A DNA stretch of 64,000 nucleotides from Bettongia penicillata ogilbyi (lineage: Eukaryota > Chordata > Mammalia > Diprotodontia > Potoroidae). The translations under genes were made by a program, and so were the position numbers. How positions within the stretch are numbered: the stretch's first letter is position 1; the number at the start of each line of letters is the position of its first letter. Under the pieces are notes generated by a model. That model had not been told where the DNA came from. It worked only from the letters and a program-made list of their open reading frames with translations, and did not search any database. The stretch covers positions 2,728,220 to 2,792,219 of the forward strand of contig JAJHZJ010000121.1 in NCBI GenBank assembly GCA_023548195.1, in the 5' to 3' direction. This document shows, piece by piece, positions 48,130 to 59,124 of the stretch.

Positions 48130-48800
48130 TTATTTGCTCTTTCTTGGTCAGATACCCATCTCTTCTGTCCCCTGCAGAATTCCTGTGCCCAGTGGAGCAT
48201 GGACCTCATATGCAGTCCACCAGAAAAACCAGCTGAGGTTCAAATTTCTCTCATCAATACCTACACAGAATGTAATTCACAGGCCCCCAGTAATGTGTTT
48301 ACTTTTACCAGTCAGCCAGAAGATACAATATTTCAAAATAATACTGTACTCAACACAGGATACTCTTCCACACTCCCAATGGGAAATGGCTTACTTGTAG
48401 AGAAAATGTGTGTCCAAGGAACTCATGCAGAAGTGGCTACAGAATATGTAGGAAGAGCACATGATACGTGGTCATGGGACCAAAACACATATCAATGGCA
48501 TGCACACGGGACCATGGGTGGTCAGGGCAGTTTATATCAACATTATTGTAAGTAATGCCCTTTGGGGATGTCATCATGCTCCATCTAGGAGGGTATTGCA
48601 GCTCTGCTCTGCTGGGTGTTATTATCTCTGTGCTAAGTTTCATGTCTACAGTGGGTATTGTGAAACCAGTTCTGGTTTCATGGTCACCCGTATCTGCTCC
48701 CTTCTACTGGGTTTTTGTTCTCCAGAGCAATCTACTGATTCTCTGCTCTTACCTAATATAGGTATGGTTCCTAGAGAGCACCTTTCTAAAAAGTATGGGC
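48130..48800 (+). pseudogene. Possible decayed gene or exon; weak MS4A-like resemblance
   Basis: A frame opens at ATG 48199 and stays open for 118 codons (MDLICSPPEKPAEVQISL onward, ending SLYQHYCK). It sits just after a very good acceptor (CTTCTGTCCCCTGCAG, ending about 48176), and the donor-like GTAAGT lies at 48549 near its end. Downstream, in shifted frames, come an ALWG phrase and a hydrophobic stretch (ALLGVIISVLSFMSTVGIV), which loosely recalls transmembrane segments 2-3 of MS4A tetraspans (LWG..., LG.NI.S...GI). Frames must shift to join these parts. Options: an old retrocopy of an MS4A-like gene, a real exon of a lineage-specific gene, or chance. I recognise no certain homolog. Confidence 0.25.
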
Positions 48801-49319
48801 TGGGTTAACAGATACTATGAAAGTGGTGAGAGTAACTGAACAAAAAGCAGCCAGATCCATACTAAGACTAAGTATCTTTTTTGACTGTTTAGCTTGTGTT
48901 GACTTCAAGATAATTGTACTAGACAACTACTTGACTTGGGGTTAAAAAAATCACTTGTATATCCTGTTTAACATCTGATTAGGGGTTGTGCTCATAAAAA
49001 CTCATTCTGGGGATTCTGTCCCCCCCAAAAATCCTGCTGTGTGTAGTCAAGGACTAAGAAACCCAAATGATTCCTAAAATCCTCTTTAACTGGTGTTCAG
49101 ATCTATCTAAACAAGAACGAAAGCTAATCAGAGGCAAGAGCATTGCCCTCTACCCTCCTGATCCACCTTCCTGCTTTCGTTATGTTTATCTGTCTGCACT
49201 AATAATGACCAAAACAAACCCTGACTGTTGTGTTGTGTTTGATCTCCGGTCGTCCCAACTCCAGATCCAACAATCTATCCACTGTCACCAACTGCCTTCA
49301 GTGGCATAAATTTATGGAG
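48801..49319. other. Intergenic, nothing recognised
   Basis: An 80-residue frame (49067-49309) shows no family features. No clear repeat. Confidence 0.45.
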
Positions 49320-49545
49320 TTAAAGCCAAGAGGGCATTGGGATGTGGTAGAGAGTGAGCTGACCTCAGAACCAAAGAGACATAACAGTTTTACCTTTGAC
49401 ATATTGCCTGTGTGAACCCCAGGCAAGGTACAGAACTCTCAGTCCTCTAGGCAACTTTTCAAAGACTATAAATTTCAGGGAAGGTGCTGACTTGCATTGT
49501 TAGAAGAGTTCTCTATGCCAAAGAAATAATACGTCCAAGGCCAGT
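49320..49545 (+). mobile_element. Marsupial MIR-related SINE (type with CTAAGACTATAAA core)
   Basis: TCAAAGACTATAAATTTCAG, AAGGTGCTGACTTGCATTG and AAGAGTTCTCTATGCCAAAG. The same downstream block recurs at 55.6 and 62.3-63.0 kb. Confidence 0.6.
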
Positions 49546-49549
49546 CTCA

Positions 49550-49727
49550 TGCATCATTTATGTGGAACAGTCATGGCAACAACCTGCTGGTAGATACTTA
49601 TGAGTTAAACAACTTGTCCAGAGTCACATGGTACAGTAAGGCACGCTTACACAGTACCAGATGCTGGATTTGAATGTAGGTCCTCTCTGCCAATTCCAGC
49701 ACTCTAGCCACAGAGCCACCCAGCTAG
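49550..49727 (-). mobile_element. MIR/SINE, antisense
   Basis: AACTTGTCCAGAGTCACATG, GGATTTGAATGTAGGTCC and CACAGAGCCACCCAGCTAG are the reverse complement of a SINE core and tRNA-like head. Confidence 0.8.
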
Positions 49728-49794
49728 AATGATAGTGGGGTGCACTGTAATCTCCAACAAACTGAAACCAGGGAAAGACCATCACTTAAATAGG

Positions 49795-49965
49795 CCAAGG
49801 TCTCCCACTGCGTCTGGGGCCATTGCCAGCCATCTGGACTTGTGTCCTGCCATTGGGAAAGAAAGAGAAGTCGATGACTTTGCACAGCTCTGCCTCACTT
49901 AAATCCAATTCACCTTCCTGATGTCCGTAGTCCTCTTTGAGAAAGAAGGATGAGCAACCACCGTT
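49795..49965 (+). mobile_element. RTE-tailed SINE, copy 2
   Basis: GATGACTTTGCACAGCTCTG, CACTTAAATCCAATTCACC and the tail TAGTCCTCTTTGAGAAAGAA. Confidence 0.75.
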
Positions 49966-50039
49966 CTGTGAGCCTGTGAATCTCTAGACAAGGATTTTCA
50001 TTGTTTACACTGATTTGAATGTTAACTAGGCCAGCCTGG

Positions 50040-50185
50040 GTTTGGGGCTGACTTTATAGTCCTTAGGGGATGCCTAAAACAGGAAGAGTTTAAGGTCACA
50101 CAGAGTATGTGTCACAGACAGGATTTGAACCCAGGTCTTTTTGGCTCCAAGAATAGCTCTCTACCCACTATAGAAAATAAATAGA
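50040..50185 (-). mobile_element. MIR-family SINE, antisense
   Basis: TTTAAGGTCACACAGAGTAT, GGATTTGAACCCAGGTCTTT and TAGCTCTCTACCCACTATA. Confidence 0.8.
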
Positions 50186-50194
50186 AGGTAATTT

Positions 50195-51510
50195 TTTTTT
50201 GACAGGCAGGCAGACACTAACAGATTGGGGATCACAACAGGCTTCATGTAGAAAGTGGTGTTTGAGGGGATTTGAAGGGGAGAGATTCTAAGAGGCAGTC
50301 ATATTCCAAGTATAGGAGAGAGCCAATACAAAAGCACACAGTGTGAGAAAGAGCACCAAGTCCAATAAAGTCTGAAAGGTTAAGTTGGGACCAGGTTGTA
50401 AAAGGTTTTAACAGTCAAATGCTGGGCATCTCTAGTTGCCCTGATCCATATCTGGTCTCTGGACCCAGATGGCTCTAGAGGAAAGACTGAGGCTGGTGAC
50501 TTTGCACAGCCCTCCCTCACTTAAATCCAATTCACTTTCAAGTCATGGTATCACTTTCCTGAGGTCATGGTCCTCTTTGAGAACAAAGGACAAGCCACAC
50601 CACACAAAAGCCAAACAGAGGAATTTGCATTTGATGCTATGGGCAACAAGAAACCATTGGAGTCTATCATATCATCATAGTCAGACATATGCTTTATGAA
50701 AATCACTGGCAACTTTCTGTAGGATGGATTGGACAAGGAAGAAACTTGAGGTAGGGAGGCCAATTAGGAGACAGCTTCATTAAGTCCAGGCAAGAGGAAA
50801 TGAGGGTATAAAAAGGGATGATGACCAGAGAAAAGAAGAGCTGAATGCTAGAGATGTTACAGAAGTAGAAACAAGGGCAAGTGAGGAGTCAAGGACACTG
50901 GCAGTCTTTTAAATCAGGATGACTATAAGGATGCTCTCAATAGAAATAGGGTAGTTTGGAAGAGGGATGGGTTTTGGGGAAAAGATAATGAATTCTGTCG
51001 TATACCTAATAAGTTTGAGATGTTCATGAGAGATCTACTTTGAAAATATACTATTGACAGTTGGAAATGCATGAGTGGAACTGAATATGTAGATTCAGAA
51101 GTCATCTGCATAGAGATGATAATTAAACTCATGGGAGCTAACAAGGTCACTAAGGGGAGTGAAGAGAAAGACCCAAAGAGATAGTGCCCCAGGGAACATC
51201 CAGAATTAGGGGGCATGTTATGAGTGATGAACCAGCAAAGGAGACTGAGGAGCAGTGGTCCGACAGGTAGGAGGGGGAAACCAAGAGAAGAGAGAGCATC
51301 CAGGAAAGGGGTCAGCATTGTAACGTGCTTCAGAGAGTTAGGAAGGAGGACGTTGGAGAAAAGACCCCAGCATTCAGTAAGGAAGAAATCACTGGTGATC
51401 GTTAGAGGGTAAGAGAGATCATGTCAGACAGCAGTTTTAGCTGAGTAATAAGGTTACAATCCAGATTGCACAGGGCCAAGTGGAGTGAGAGGAAAAGGAA
51501 AGAGTCAGAG
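50195..51510 (-). mobile_element. Long antisense L2, split by an RTE-tailed SINE
   Basis: Left part 50195-50424 (GGCTTCATGTAGAAAGTGG, ACCAGGTTGTAAAAGG), then the SINE, then 50611-51510 (CCAAACAGAGGAATTTGC, ATCTGCATAGAGATGATAAT, CCAGCAAAGGAGACTGAGG, CGACAGGTAGGAGG). A minus-strand frame of 131 residues covers part of the decayed reverse transcriptase region, but stops and shifts lie on both sides. Confidence 0.85.
50425..50610 (+). mobile_element. RTE-tailed SINE, copy 3, nested in L2
   Basis: GGACCCAGATGGCTCTAGAG, GGTGACTTTGCACAGCCCTC and the tail GTCATGGTCCTCTTTGAGAA, followed by an A/C-rich end (CCACACCACACAAAAG). The best preserved of the three copies. Confidence 0.85.
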
Positions 51511-51710
51511 GAAGTGAGAGGAGAGGAGAGGAAACCCAACTGCCCACCCTCCACAGGAATACCCTCTACGGTGACCCTGGCAGGTGGTCGTACAGTTTCT
51601 GCTTAATGCTTCCTGTGTTGCAGAGCTCACTACCTTTAGCCAGGACCTGGAACACATCTGGTTCTAATACAGTCATCTGGTCATTCTTTTGCCTCCTTTT
51701 CTACTTCCCA
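51511..51710. other. Intergenic, unassigned
   Basis: GC-moderate sequence with no feature I can name. Confidence 0.45.
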
Positions 51711-51714
51711 GCCA

Positions 51715-51855
51715 AAGGAAGGGAAGGAATAAACATTTATTAAGTTCCTTCTATGTTCCAGGCGTTTTATAAATGGGTGCCATTATTATTCTTACCTTTT
51801 ATAGATGAGCAATGTGAAATAGACCCAAGTTAAATGACCTGAGCAGAGAGAGTCA
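51715..51855 (-). mobile_element. MIR/L2-type 3' fragment, antisense
   Basis: AATAAACATTTATTAAGTTC, CTATGTTCCAGGCGTTTTAT and CCTTTTATAGATGAGCAATG. Confidence 0.7.
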
Positions 51856-51859
51856 CCTT

Positions 51860-52320
51860 TCCTCTATTCAAGGACTCCCTGGGCCATATTTTATATTTTC
51901 TATTGCTTTTCATGTCATTTTGGTAAGTATCTAATGATATTTTCATATAATGAGAACCCCTTAAACACACATCTGTGCTTACTGAAGTATTTCTAACCCA
52001 GGATCAAAGTTTTTAATAACAAATTACACCCCACAAAAATCCTGTGAGGATGTATTATCACCATTTTTCTTGGGTTAGACTTTTAATTTCTTTGGTATAA
52101 GGAAATTCCCTCTACAAACACGGGTTGGTTGGATTAAGTGAATTAACAAGAGTCATAAAGACAGTATATTAGCAACCTCCCATTTGCTCACTTCATGCTG
52201 CTTTGTATAAGAAAAGAAACAGGTCCAGATGTCAGATAACTTGTCCAGGGTCACAAAGAAAGCAAAAAGTAGCATACTTGGGGTTGAAACCTGTATGTCT
52301 TGACTCCAACCATAGCATGG
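51860..52320. other. Intergenic, possible MIR trace at 52195-52310
   Basis: AACTTGTCCAGGGTCACAA is MIR-core-like in antisense. The rest is unassigned. Confidence 0.45.
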
Positions 52321-52324
52321 AAAG

Positions 52325-52480
52325 ATATAGGTAGGTAGGTAAGCAGAGAGGGAGGGAGGGAGGTAGACAGGTAAATAGAAAGACGGATGGATGGATGGAT
52401 GAAAGATGGATAGGTAAATAGAGGATGGAAAGGAAGTTATATAGACAGATTATAGATAGGTAAATAGATAAACAGTTATT
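52325..52480. repeat. (TAGG)n/(GATG)n/(GATA)n compound microsatellite
   Basis: Consecutive short tetranucleotide tracts: TAGGTAGGTAGG, GAGGGAGGGAGG, GGATGGATGGATGGATG, then GATAGGTAAATAGATA. Confidence 0.9.
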
Positions 52481-53324
52481 TCTGCCACATCTTGGGTATT
52501 AGGGGCATGGCACCTCCTACAATTTTTGACCCTCCCTTTGTACCAGAGAAGTTTGAATTATTATGGTATTATGGTATGGTATATGGATAAAATATATTGA
52601 CATATATACTGCATTTCTGAGTTTCTAAACATTTTCTGTTGTCTGCAGCTTCTGCAAAATTCCCCAAAACTTCTCATTTGATTTCTTATGCTGACCCACA
52701 ATATGTCAAAACCATGATGGGTAAAGTCATGATGTGGAAGGGGATAACTGTGCCCCTTTGTTACCATAGGTTTTACTTAGTTTTCGAAAAGTAGACAACG
52801 GGACAGGAATATGTGGGTGTAGAAGGAATAGGGTCAAGAACTGGACCTGTAATTTCATTGGCATAGGAAACTCCCAGAGGAGGACACGCCCTCTACTCAT
52901 GTAAGTCTGTGCCTTCTCTGCAATTTATAATCTTATATAATTTTCCAGAGCACTGGGAGATTAAGTGAATTGACCAGAGTTGCACAGTCAGTACGTGTCA
53001 AAGGTCCAGAACAAATTTAAATATTGCAAATGATTACCAAGGGTATAGTTCCAGGACACTGTCACTGAACCAAGACTTATTCAGAAAACTAATCTTACTG
53101 ATATAAAAATGGTTTCATTTATTCTCTTTTCATTCCCACTTTTGGGTCAAGTTAAGGTAGTCTTCAAAGATTATAGAAAGTTTTGGGTTGAAAAACAATT
53201 TTCCAAACAATTATGCAGGAAACAATTTTATTTTGGTCGTTTGGCTGCTACAGTAAATGTGTAAGGTGACTGCAAGTCACCTTCCACGCATCTCTCTTAG
53301 TTGTTAGCTACCGTCCTTCACAAC
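52481..53324. other. Intergenic, nothing recognised
   Basis: One MIR-like phrase near 52970 (TTGACCAGAGTTGCACAGTC). Otherwise no supported feature. Confidence 0.45.
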
Positions 53325-53495
53325 CAATGGTCTAGTGGAAAGAGATAAATTCAGAGTCAGAAAATCTGGCTTCAAATTAAATCTCTGCTACTTCTGAGCA
53401 AATGACTTGACCTGTCATGGCCTCATTTTCCTCATCTGTAAAAAGTAAGTCTGTAAACTAACTGCCCTCTGAGATTTCCAGTCCTAAATCTATGT
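53325..53495 (+). mobile_element. MIR-family SINE
   Basis: TCAGAGTCAGAAAATCTGG, CTTCTGAGCAAATGACTTG and TTTTCCTCATCTGTAAAAAG. Confidence 0.8.
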
Positions 53496-53704
53496 AGACA
53501 GTGCCAACATCCTCAATGACTTCAGCAACTCAATGAATCAGAATGTCAGAGTTAAGGCATCTTAGAGGATGTTCAGTGCTACACATTTCTAATCAAGTGC
53601 ACCCACAAACCACCCACCAAGCTTTGGTCTGAAGACCATTGATAAGCAGTGACCCATTGCCTCTTGAAATAGTGTATTCTACTTCTAAATAGTTCTGGTT
53701 AGGA

Positions 53705-53932
53705 AGTCAGAGCAGCTAGGTGGAGCCAGGAAGACTCATTTTCATGAGTCCAAATCCAACCTCAGACATTAGCTGCGTGACCCTGGGCAAGTCACTAAAC
53801 CCTGCTTACCTCAGTTTCCTCATCTGTAAAATGATCTGGAAGAGGAAACAGCAAACCACTTCAGGATCTTTGCCAAGAAAACCCCCAATGGGGGTCACAG
53901 TCAGAGATAAGTGACGAACAACTGAACACCAT
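53705..53932 (+). mobile_element. SINE1/WSINE-type SINE
   Basis: AGAGCAGCTAGGTGGAGCCA, CTGGGCAAGTCACTAAACCC, TCTTTGCCAAGAAAACCCCC and GTGACGAACAACTGAAC. Nearly full length. Confidence 0.92.
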
Positions 53933-54109
53933 TAAAATCACCAAATGTATTGGTGAGAGAGTAAATTCAGATTCTAGGGGGCAATATTTACAATATTCTG
54001 CTATAATACTTGTTTTGAAAATGAAAATTTGTTCCAAAACAATTGATATTCGGGAGCAATTTGAGCAAAATGCTCATTTTAAATTTGCTTATGCAGGATT
54101 TTTTAGGGT

Positions 54110-54640
54110 TTTTTTGGTTTTGATTTTTTTTTTTAGTTTTCAATATTCACTTTTAGAAGATTTTGAGTTCCAAATTTTTTTCCCTCTCCCCCCCTTCCTT
54201 CTACCCCCTCCCCAAGAGGGCAAGCAATCTTATGTAGGCTACATATATACAATAATATTAAACATTTCCACATTAGTCATGCTGTGGAAGTATCAGAACA
54301 GAAGGGAAAAAACCACAAGAATTCCTTTTTAAATGAAAATAGCATGCTTTGACCTCCATTCAAACTCCACAGTTCTTTCTCTGGGTGTGGAGAGCGTTTT
54401 CCATCATGAGTCTTTTGGAATTGTCTTAGATCCCGTGTTGCTGTGAAGAGCCAAGTCTATCAAAGTCGGTCGTTGCACAATATGACTGTTACTGTGCACA
54501 GTGTTCTCCTGGTTCTGCTCATTTCACTCAGCATCAGTTCACATGACTCTTTCCAGGTTTTTCTGGAATCTGCCTGCTCATCATTTCTTTTGCAACAGTA
54601 ATAGTATTCCATTATATTCATATACCACAGCTGCTCCCAT
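54110..54640 (-). mobile_element. L1 3' end, 5'-truncated, antisense
   Basis: The A-tail appears as TTTTTTTTTTTTAG. An L1 3' UTR follows (CAATATTCACTTTTAGAAG, GGGCAAGCAATCTTATG, GTTACTGTGCACAGTGTTCT). The right end reaches the last part of ORF2 (CCATTATATTCATATACCAC). Same family as the 2590-3228 copy. Confidence 0.85.
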
Positions 54641-54704
54641 TTTTATTAGGTTCCTATCTTTTTTTTAATGTGTTACTAACAGTTTTTAAGGATTATTTTC
54701 CTAA

Positions 54705-54805
54705 TTTCATTTTTCTTTGCCAAGAAAACCCCATGGACAAGTTAATGGGGTCACAAAGACTCCATGTCAGACATAACCGAAAGACTGACTGAACATCGAA
54801 AACAA
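54705..54805 (+). mobile_element. SINE1/WSINE 3' fragment
   Basis: TCTTTGCCAAGAAAACCCC, GGGGTCACAAAGACTCC and GACTGACTGAACATCG are the 3' half only. Confidence 0.8.
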
Positions 54806-54850
54806 AATTTATATGTGAACCTCCTCACTCTGGGCTCCTTGGGTTCTAGG

Positions 54851-54873
54851 GATTTTTTTTTGGGGGGGGGGGG
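54851..54873. repeat. T8-G13 homopolymer junction
   Basis: A T-run directly followed by a G-run of about 13. Length is likely unreliable in the assembly. Confidence 0.85.
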
Positions 54874-55004
54874 CCGGATTAGAATCCTCTCTAGACCAGC
54901 TCATGAACCCTTACCAATGCTTTACTTCTTAACCAGTCAGCCAAGTAACAGTTCATGACAAACACATTTTAATTACAATTAGTTCTGCTGCAACAGGACC
55001 TATG

Positions 55005-55105
55005 TGTTCCTAAAAAGGATCACACAGGTAGTTAGTGTTTGAGGCTGAATCTGAACTCAGATCTTCCTGATTCCAGGCACTGCACTACCTAGCTGCCCCA
55101 TAAAT
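55005..55105 (-). mobile_element. SINE 5' fragment, antisense
   Basis: GAATCTGAACTCAGATCTTC, CTGATTCCAGGCACTGC and CTACCTAGCTGCCCC are the reverse complement of a tRNA-like SINE head. Confidence 0.8.
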
Positions 55106-55233
55106 TTTTCTGCAAAAAAGATAATTGAACCTTTAAGTTCAAGTCCTTCTTTTCCTTTGCCTTAGTTCCTTCACCTTCTTTTTTGCTTAAATCTACCTAT
55201 ATATACAGAACGAGAATCAATATGGTGAAATTC

Positions 55234-55525
55234 AGGGGCTCTTAAAGGGTGATTTCTAAACTTATTTCTTTAATATTTTGATAATGTTATATGATATACA
55301 TAATATATTATAATATTAATATTATATAACAATATTATATTAATAAAATAATACAAGTGTGCTAATAATGTTATATAACATAATATTATTTCCATATAAT
55401 TGGTTTCCTTTGTAATCCTGTGTATTTTACTTTGTGCATTAAAAAACATTTTTCTGACAAAGGTCAATAGGCTTTACCAGACTGCTAAAGGGGCCCATGA
55501 AACAAGAAAAAGTTAAGAACCCTTG
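55234..55525 (-). mobile_element. hAT-like MITE, copy 5, with AT expansion
   Basis: Left GGGGCTCTTAAAGGG, right AAGTTAAGAACCCTTGG; the interior has ATTGGTTTCCTTTGTAATCC and CTTTACCAGACTGCTAAAGG. About 100 bases of ATAT/TAATATTA sequence have grown in the left half, as in copy 4. Confidence 0.75.
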
Positions 55526-55529
55526 GAGA

Positions 55530-55690
55530 AATGGAAAATTGTCCTTGGTGCCATGAAGACTTGACTCTGTGACTCTGGACAGATCACTCTCTAAGACTCT
55601 TGGCCCAACAACTGGGTCTGATTAACAGTGGTAGGGGAATTGCTGCATGCTGATTTCCCTATAACAATGAAATCAGAGATCCAGTGCAAA
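55530..55690 (+). mobile_element. Marsupial MIR-related SINE (CTAAGACT core)
   Basis: TGACTCTGTGACTCTGGACA, CACTCTCTAAGACTC, GGAATTGCTGCATGCTG and CAATGAAATCAGAGATCCAG. The 5' part is short. Confidence 0.65.
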
Positions 55691-55837
55691 AAGAAATAAA
55701 TCAAAATTTATTCATAATAGTGAGCCAAGTGATGTGGCAGCTGAGAGAATGGGTATGGATACAGCACTGTTCTGTTGGAGTCTGGGTCTTCCTCTCATTG
55801 TTTTACTGTGGTGAGTATGAATTAAGGAATCCCCACT

Positions 55838-56040
55838 GGAGAGCTGGAAGGGACTCTTGGGAAGCCATTGAATATCTTCCACTCCCCTTGAGGGGGCAAA
55901 TGAAGCCCAGAGAATTTAAGGTCTCTGTCCAAGGTCCTGTAGGTTGTGTCAAAGGGGACACATGAAACTAGGTCCCCTGACTGCTGAGCCAGTATTCTTT
56001 CCTCTGTTCCTACTGCCTCCCTTCCCTGTGAGTGTTCATG
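55838..56040 (-). mobile_element. MIR-like element, antisense, diverged
   Basis: GAGAGCTGGAAGGGACTCTT, GCAAATGAAGCCCAGAGAAT and GTCCCCTGACTGCTGAGCC. Confidence 0.6.
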
Positions 56041-56264
56041 GCTTTCTGTCTCTTTCTGAGGTGCAGTCAGTCATGGCACTGCTCTATAGGACATACATAC
56101 CCTGTGCTAAAAGTGGAAGAGTAAACCATGGTGAAATTGCAACATGTTGATTAATTCCCCCCAAAAATGTCATCTAGTCCTTCACTGAAATAAGTAGAGC
56201 TAAAGAAGGAACTCTCTATACTGTATTAAAGACTGTCCTTTGCGCCAATCCACTCGTTCCTTGT

Positions 56265-56484
56265 TGTTGTGTGATCATGGTTGACTCTTTGTGAACCCAT
56301 TTGGGGTTTTCTTGGCAAAGATGCTGGAGCGGTTGGCCATTTCCTTCTCCAGCTCCTTTTACACGTGAGCAAAACAAAAGCGCCTGAAGCAAACAGCCTT
56401 AAATGACTTCTCCAGCGTCACAGAGCTCTGAAGTATCTGAGAGCAGATTTGAACTCATGAAGGTGAGTCTTCCTGACTCCAGGG
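56265..56484 (-). mobile_element. SINE1/WSINE-type SINE, 5'-truncated, antisense
   Basis: TTGGGGTTTTCTTGGCAAAG, CATTTCCTTCTCCAGCTCC and AGATTTGAACTCATGAAGG. Its 5' (right) end stops where the GAAA repeat begins. Confidence 0.88.
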
Positions 56485-56820
<336 letters not shown>

Positions 56821-56829
56821 GATGAGAGA

Positions 56830-57085
56830 ATTTTTGTTATTCAATCTTTTCCAACTTTCTGTGACCCCATTTTGGGGTTTTCTTGGCAAAGATACTGGAG
56901 TAGTTTGCCATTTCCTTCTCCAGTTCATTTGACAGATGAGGATCTGAGAAAAACAAGGGTTAATTAATTTACCCAGGATCACACAGTAAGTGCTTGAGGC
57001 TGGATTTGAACTCAGAAAAACAAGTCTGCCTGACTCCAAGCCCAATGCTCTATCCACAGAGCTAACTAAGCCACCCACTTCAACT
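56830..57085 (-). mobile_element. SINE1/WSINE-type SINE, antisense
   Basis: TTGTTATTCAATCTTTTCC, TTGGGGTTTTCTTGGCAAAG, GATTTGAACTCAGAAAAAC and CTATCCACAGAGCTAACTAA. Close to full length. Confidence 0.9.
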
Positions 57086-57705
57086 TCCCCAAGTCTGACT
57101 TCCCCCCACGTAGTTACACACTCTCTCAAAAGCTATTCAATAAGCATTTTTAAATGTCAATTTACCATAATACAGCACATATGTATATGCATATGTGTAT
57201 ATATAGCTGTGTAGTTTGGAGGCCTCTTGCATGTACTTTTAAGATCCTTTCTAACTTTGATAAGCCCAAATAGCATCCTTCAGATCCTATCATTTAGCTG
57301 CTTTGCCTTCTAAGTCATTTTGCAATGCAGGGATAATTTTATCTCTTCTTATCTCAGTATCGTGAGGTATAAATAAATGCAGGCACTAAATGATCAAATG
57401 GAATGCAGAGATAGCAAACTTTGCTTTCAGTGGGAGAGCAGATAAGAAAACAGATTAAGAGTTACATCATTTTAAACAATTCGTGAAATGACAGGAGCTA
57501 AGTATGATGCTGATCTGTCTGTTTTGATATTAATTTGACTGACGTTTCCCAGCCTGGGGCTCATCTTTTAGAAATGATGTAAGTGTGGGGGATAAAGAAA
57601 GGATCTCCTGTTTCTCCCACTACTTTCCCTCTGGCATTTCTCTGAGTTACCCATACTGCACATTCCATATTTCTATAGAAGTGTGAGTACACCTCCCTGC
57701 CTCAA
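57086..57705. other. Intergenic, nothing recognised
   Basis: No frame or repeat I can support. Confidence 0.45.
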
Positions 57706-57709
57706 ACTT

Positions 57710-57835
57710 ACATTCTACATCCAGAAGAATATGAATTCCTTGAGAGCAGGTATTTTCTACTATCTGTATCTCCCAGATCTTAGAGTAATGCTTATATGCA
57801 GTTAATAAACATTTATTGAATTGAAATGAAATTTT
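57710..57835 (+). mobile_element. L2 3' end
   Basis: GAATTCCTTGAGAGCAGGTA, CTGTATCTCCCAGATCTTAG and CAGTTAATAAACATTTATTG. Confidence 0.8.
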
Positions 57836-58490
57836 ATTAGGCCCTTTCTTTTCCTTCTTCTAATGTCTGAGTGGGCTTTCTCTGCCCCCATCCCCCACCA
57901 CGCAACTCCCCTACTAAACTGACTCTTCAGAATTTTATCCATGCGTGCTTTTGTCTGGCAGTCTTTGGATTTGTTGACATCATGGGTTTCAGTTTAGAGG
58001 CTCCTGAAGGCCACCTGAGTCCATTTGTACAGTGTCCAAAGCATCACAGACCTCAACATTTGATTTAAAAAAATTTAATGGAAATTGTAATAAGAATTGA
58101 TATCATCTCATCCAAACTTCACAACAGTCCCATAAAGTGACTAAAATTGAGTCTACCAAGGAAAAATTATTTATCCAGTTAGTCTCAGAATCCACATTAG
58201 CACCAAGATCTCATGATCTGTCATCTGGTGTTCTTTGGATGACATCATGTTGTCACGGCCATCATTATGTTACTCAACTAGGAATGGAGGGCAGAGAGGC
58301 ATGTGATTTCCCCCTAGGGAACCTTGAGGCAGGTTTGCAGATGCACTCATGCATGGAAACTAAGAGGACAGTTCTTGAACCCAGCCTTGGAAAAGTAATG
58401 GTGTAATCTTTCAGCTCAAGAGACAGTAACAGTGGAAAGAAGCATCATGGGGCCAAGTGGTGAAAGTTCCTGAACCCCAGCCTCCTGTGG
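57836..58490. other. Intergenic, nothing recognised
   Basis: Frames of 65 and 89 residues occur (57871, 58137) without family features. Confidence 0.45.
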
Positions 58491-58494
58491 GGAG

Positions 58495-59110
58495 AAAATG
58501 AAATTATTCTTGTCTTCAGGGTGCTTACATTCTACTGGAGAAAGTAAAAAATGTTTCTACAGATAAGTAAATACAAAATATCTACAGATTAAATACAAAA
58601 AAATCTGAGGCAGCAAGGTAGGTCAGTGGATAAAGTGCTAGGCCTAAAGTCAGGAGAACCTGAGTTCAAATCCAACCTCAGACATTTACTAGCTGTGATC
58701 TTGGACAAGACACTTAACCGCTGTTTGCCTAAGAGCCAGCTAGGTGACTCAGTGGATAGAGCACTGGGCCTGGAGTCCAGAAGACCTGAATTCAAATGCA
58801 GCCTCAGACATTTATTAGCTAGCTCTGACCTTTGGCAAGTCACTTAACCTCTGTTTACCTTAATCCAATGGAGAAGGAAATGGCAGAGCACTCCAGTATC
58901 TTCGCCAAGAAAACCCCAAATGGGTTCATTAACTGTTGGATGTAATTGAAACGACTGAACAACAGTCTGGGGGTGGGGCATGATCTCTTGTTGGAAGGAG
59001 GTGGCATATGAGCTAAGCCTTAAAATAAATCATGGATTTTAAGGCCTTTGCAGGTCTAGGATAGTACCTGGGAAAAAAGCACAGATACACCACAAACCTG
59101 GAGAGATTTT
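58495..59110 (-). mobile_element. L2 3' region, antisense, split by a SINE dimer
   Basis: Left 58495-58605 (TCTTCAGGGTGCTTACATTC, ATTCTACTGGAGAAAG), right about 58975-59110 (GTTGGAAGGAGGTGGCATAT, GAGCTAAGCCTTAAAAT). Confidence 0.65.
58607..58970 (+). mobile_element. Head-to-tail SINE dimer (SINE1/WSINE type)
   Basis: A first unit (58607-58733) ends after TTAACCGCTGTTTGCCT, lacking the 3' half. A second unit starts straight away (AAGAGCCAGCTAGGTGACTC) and runs to the normal end (GAAACGACTGAACAACAG). Both have tRNA-like A- and B-box regions (GGTTCAAATCC-like: GAGTTCAAATCC, GAATTCAAATGC). Confidence 0.88.
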
Positions 59111-59124
59111 ATGTGGAGGGCAGC

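Noticed and set aside
50923..51318. 131-residue minus-strand frame as a gene
   Set aside because: It is a decayed L2 reverse transcriptase region inside the long antisense L2.
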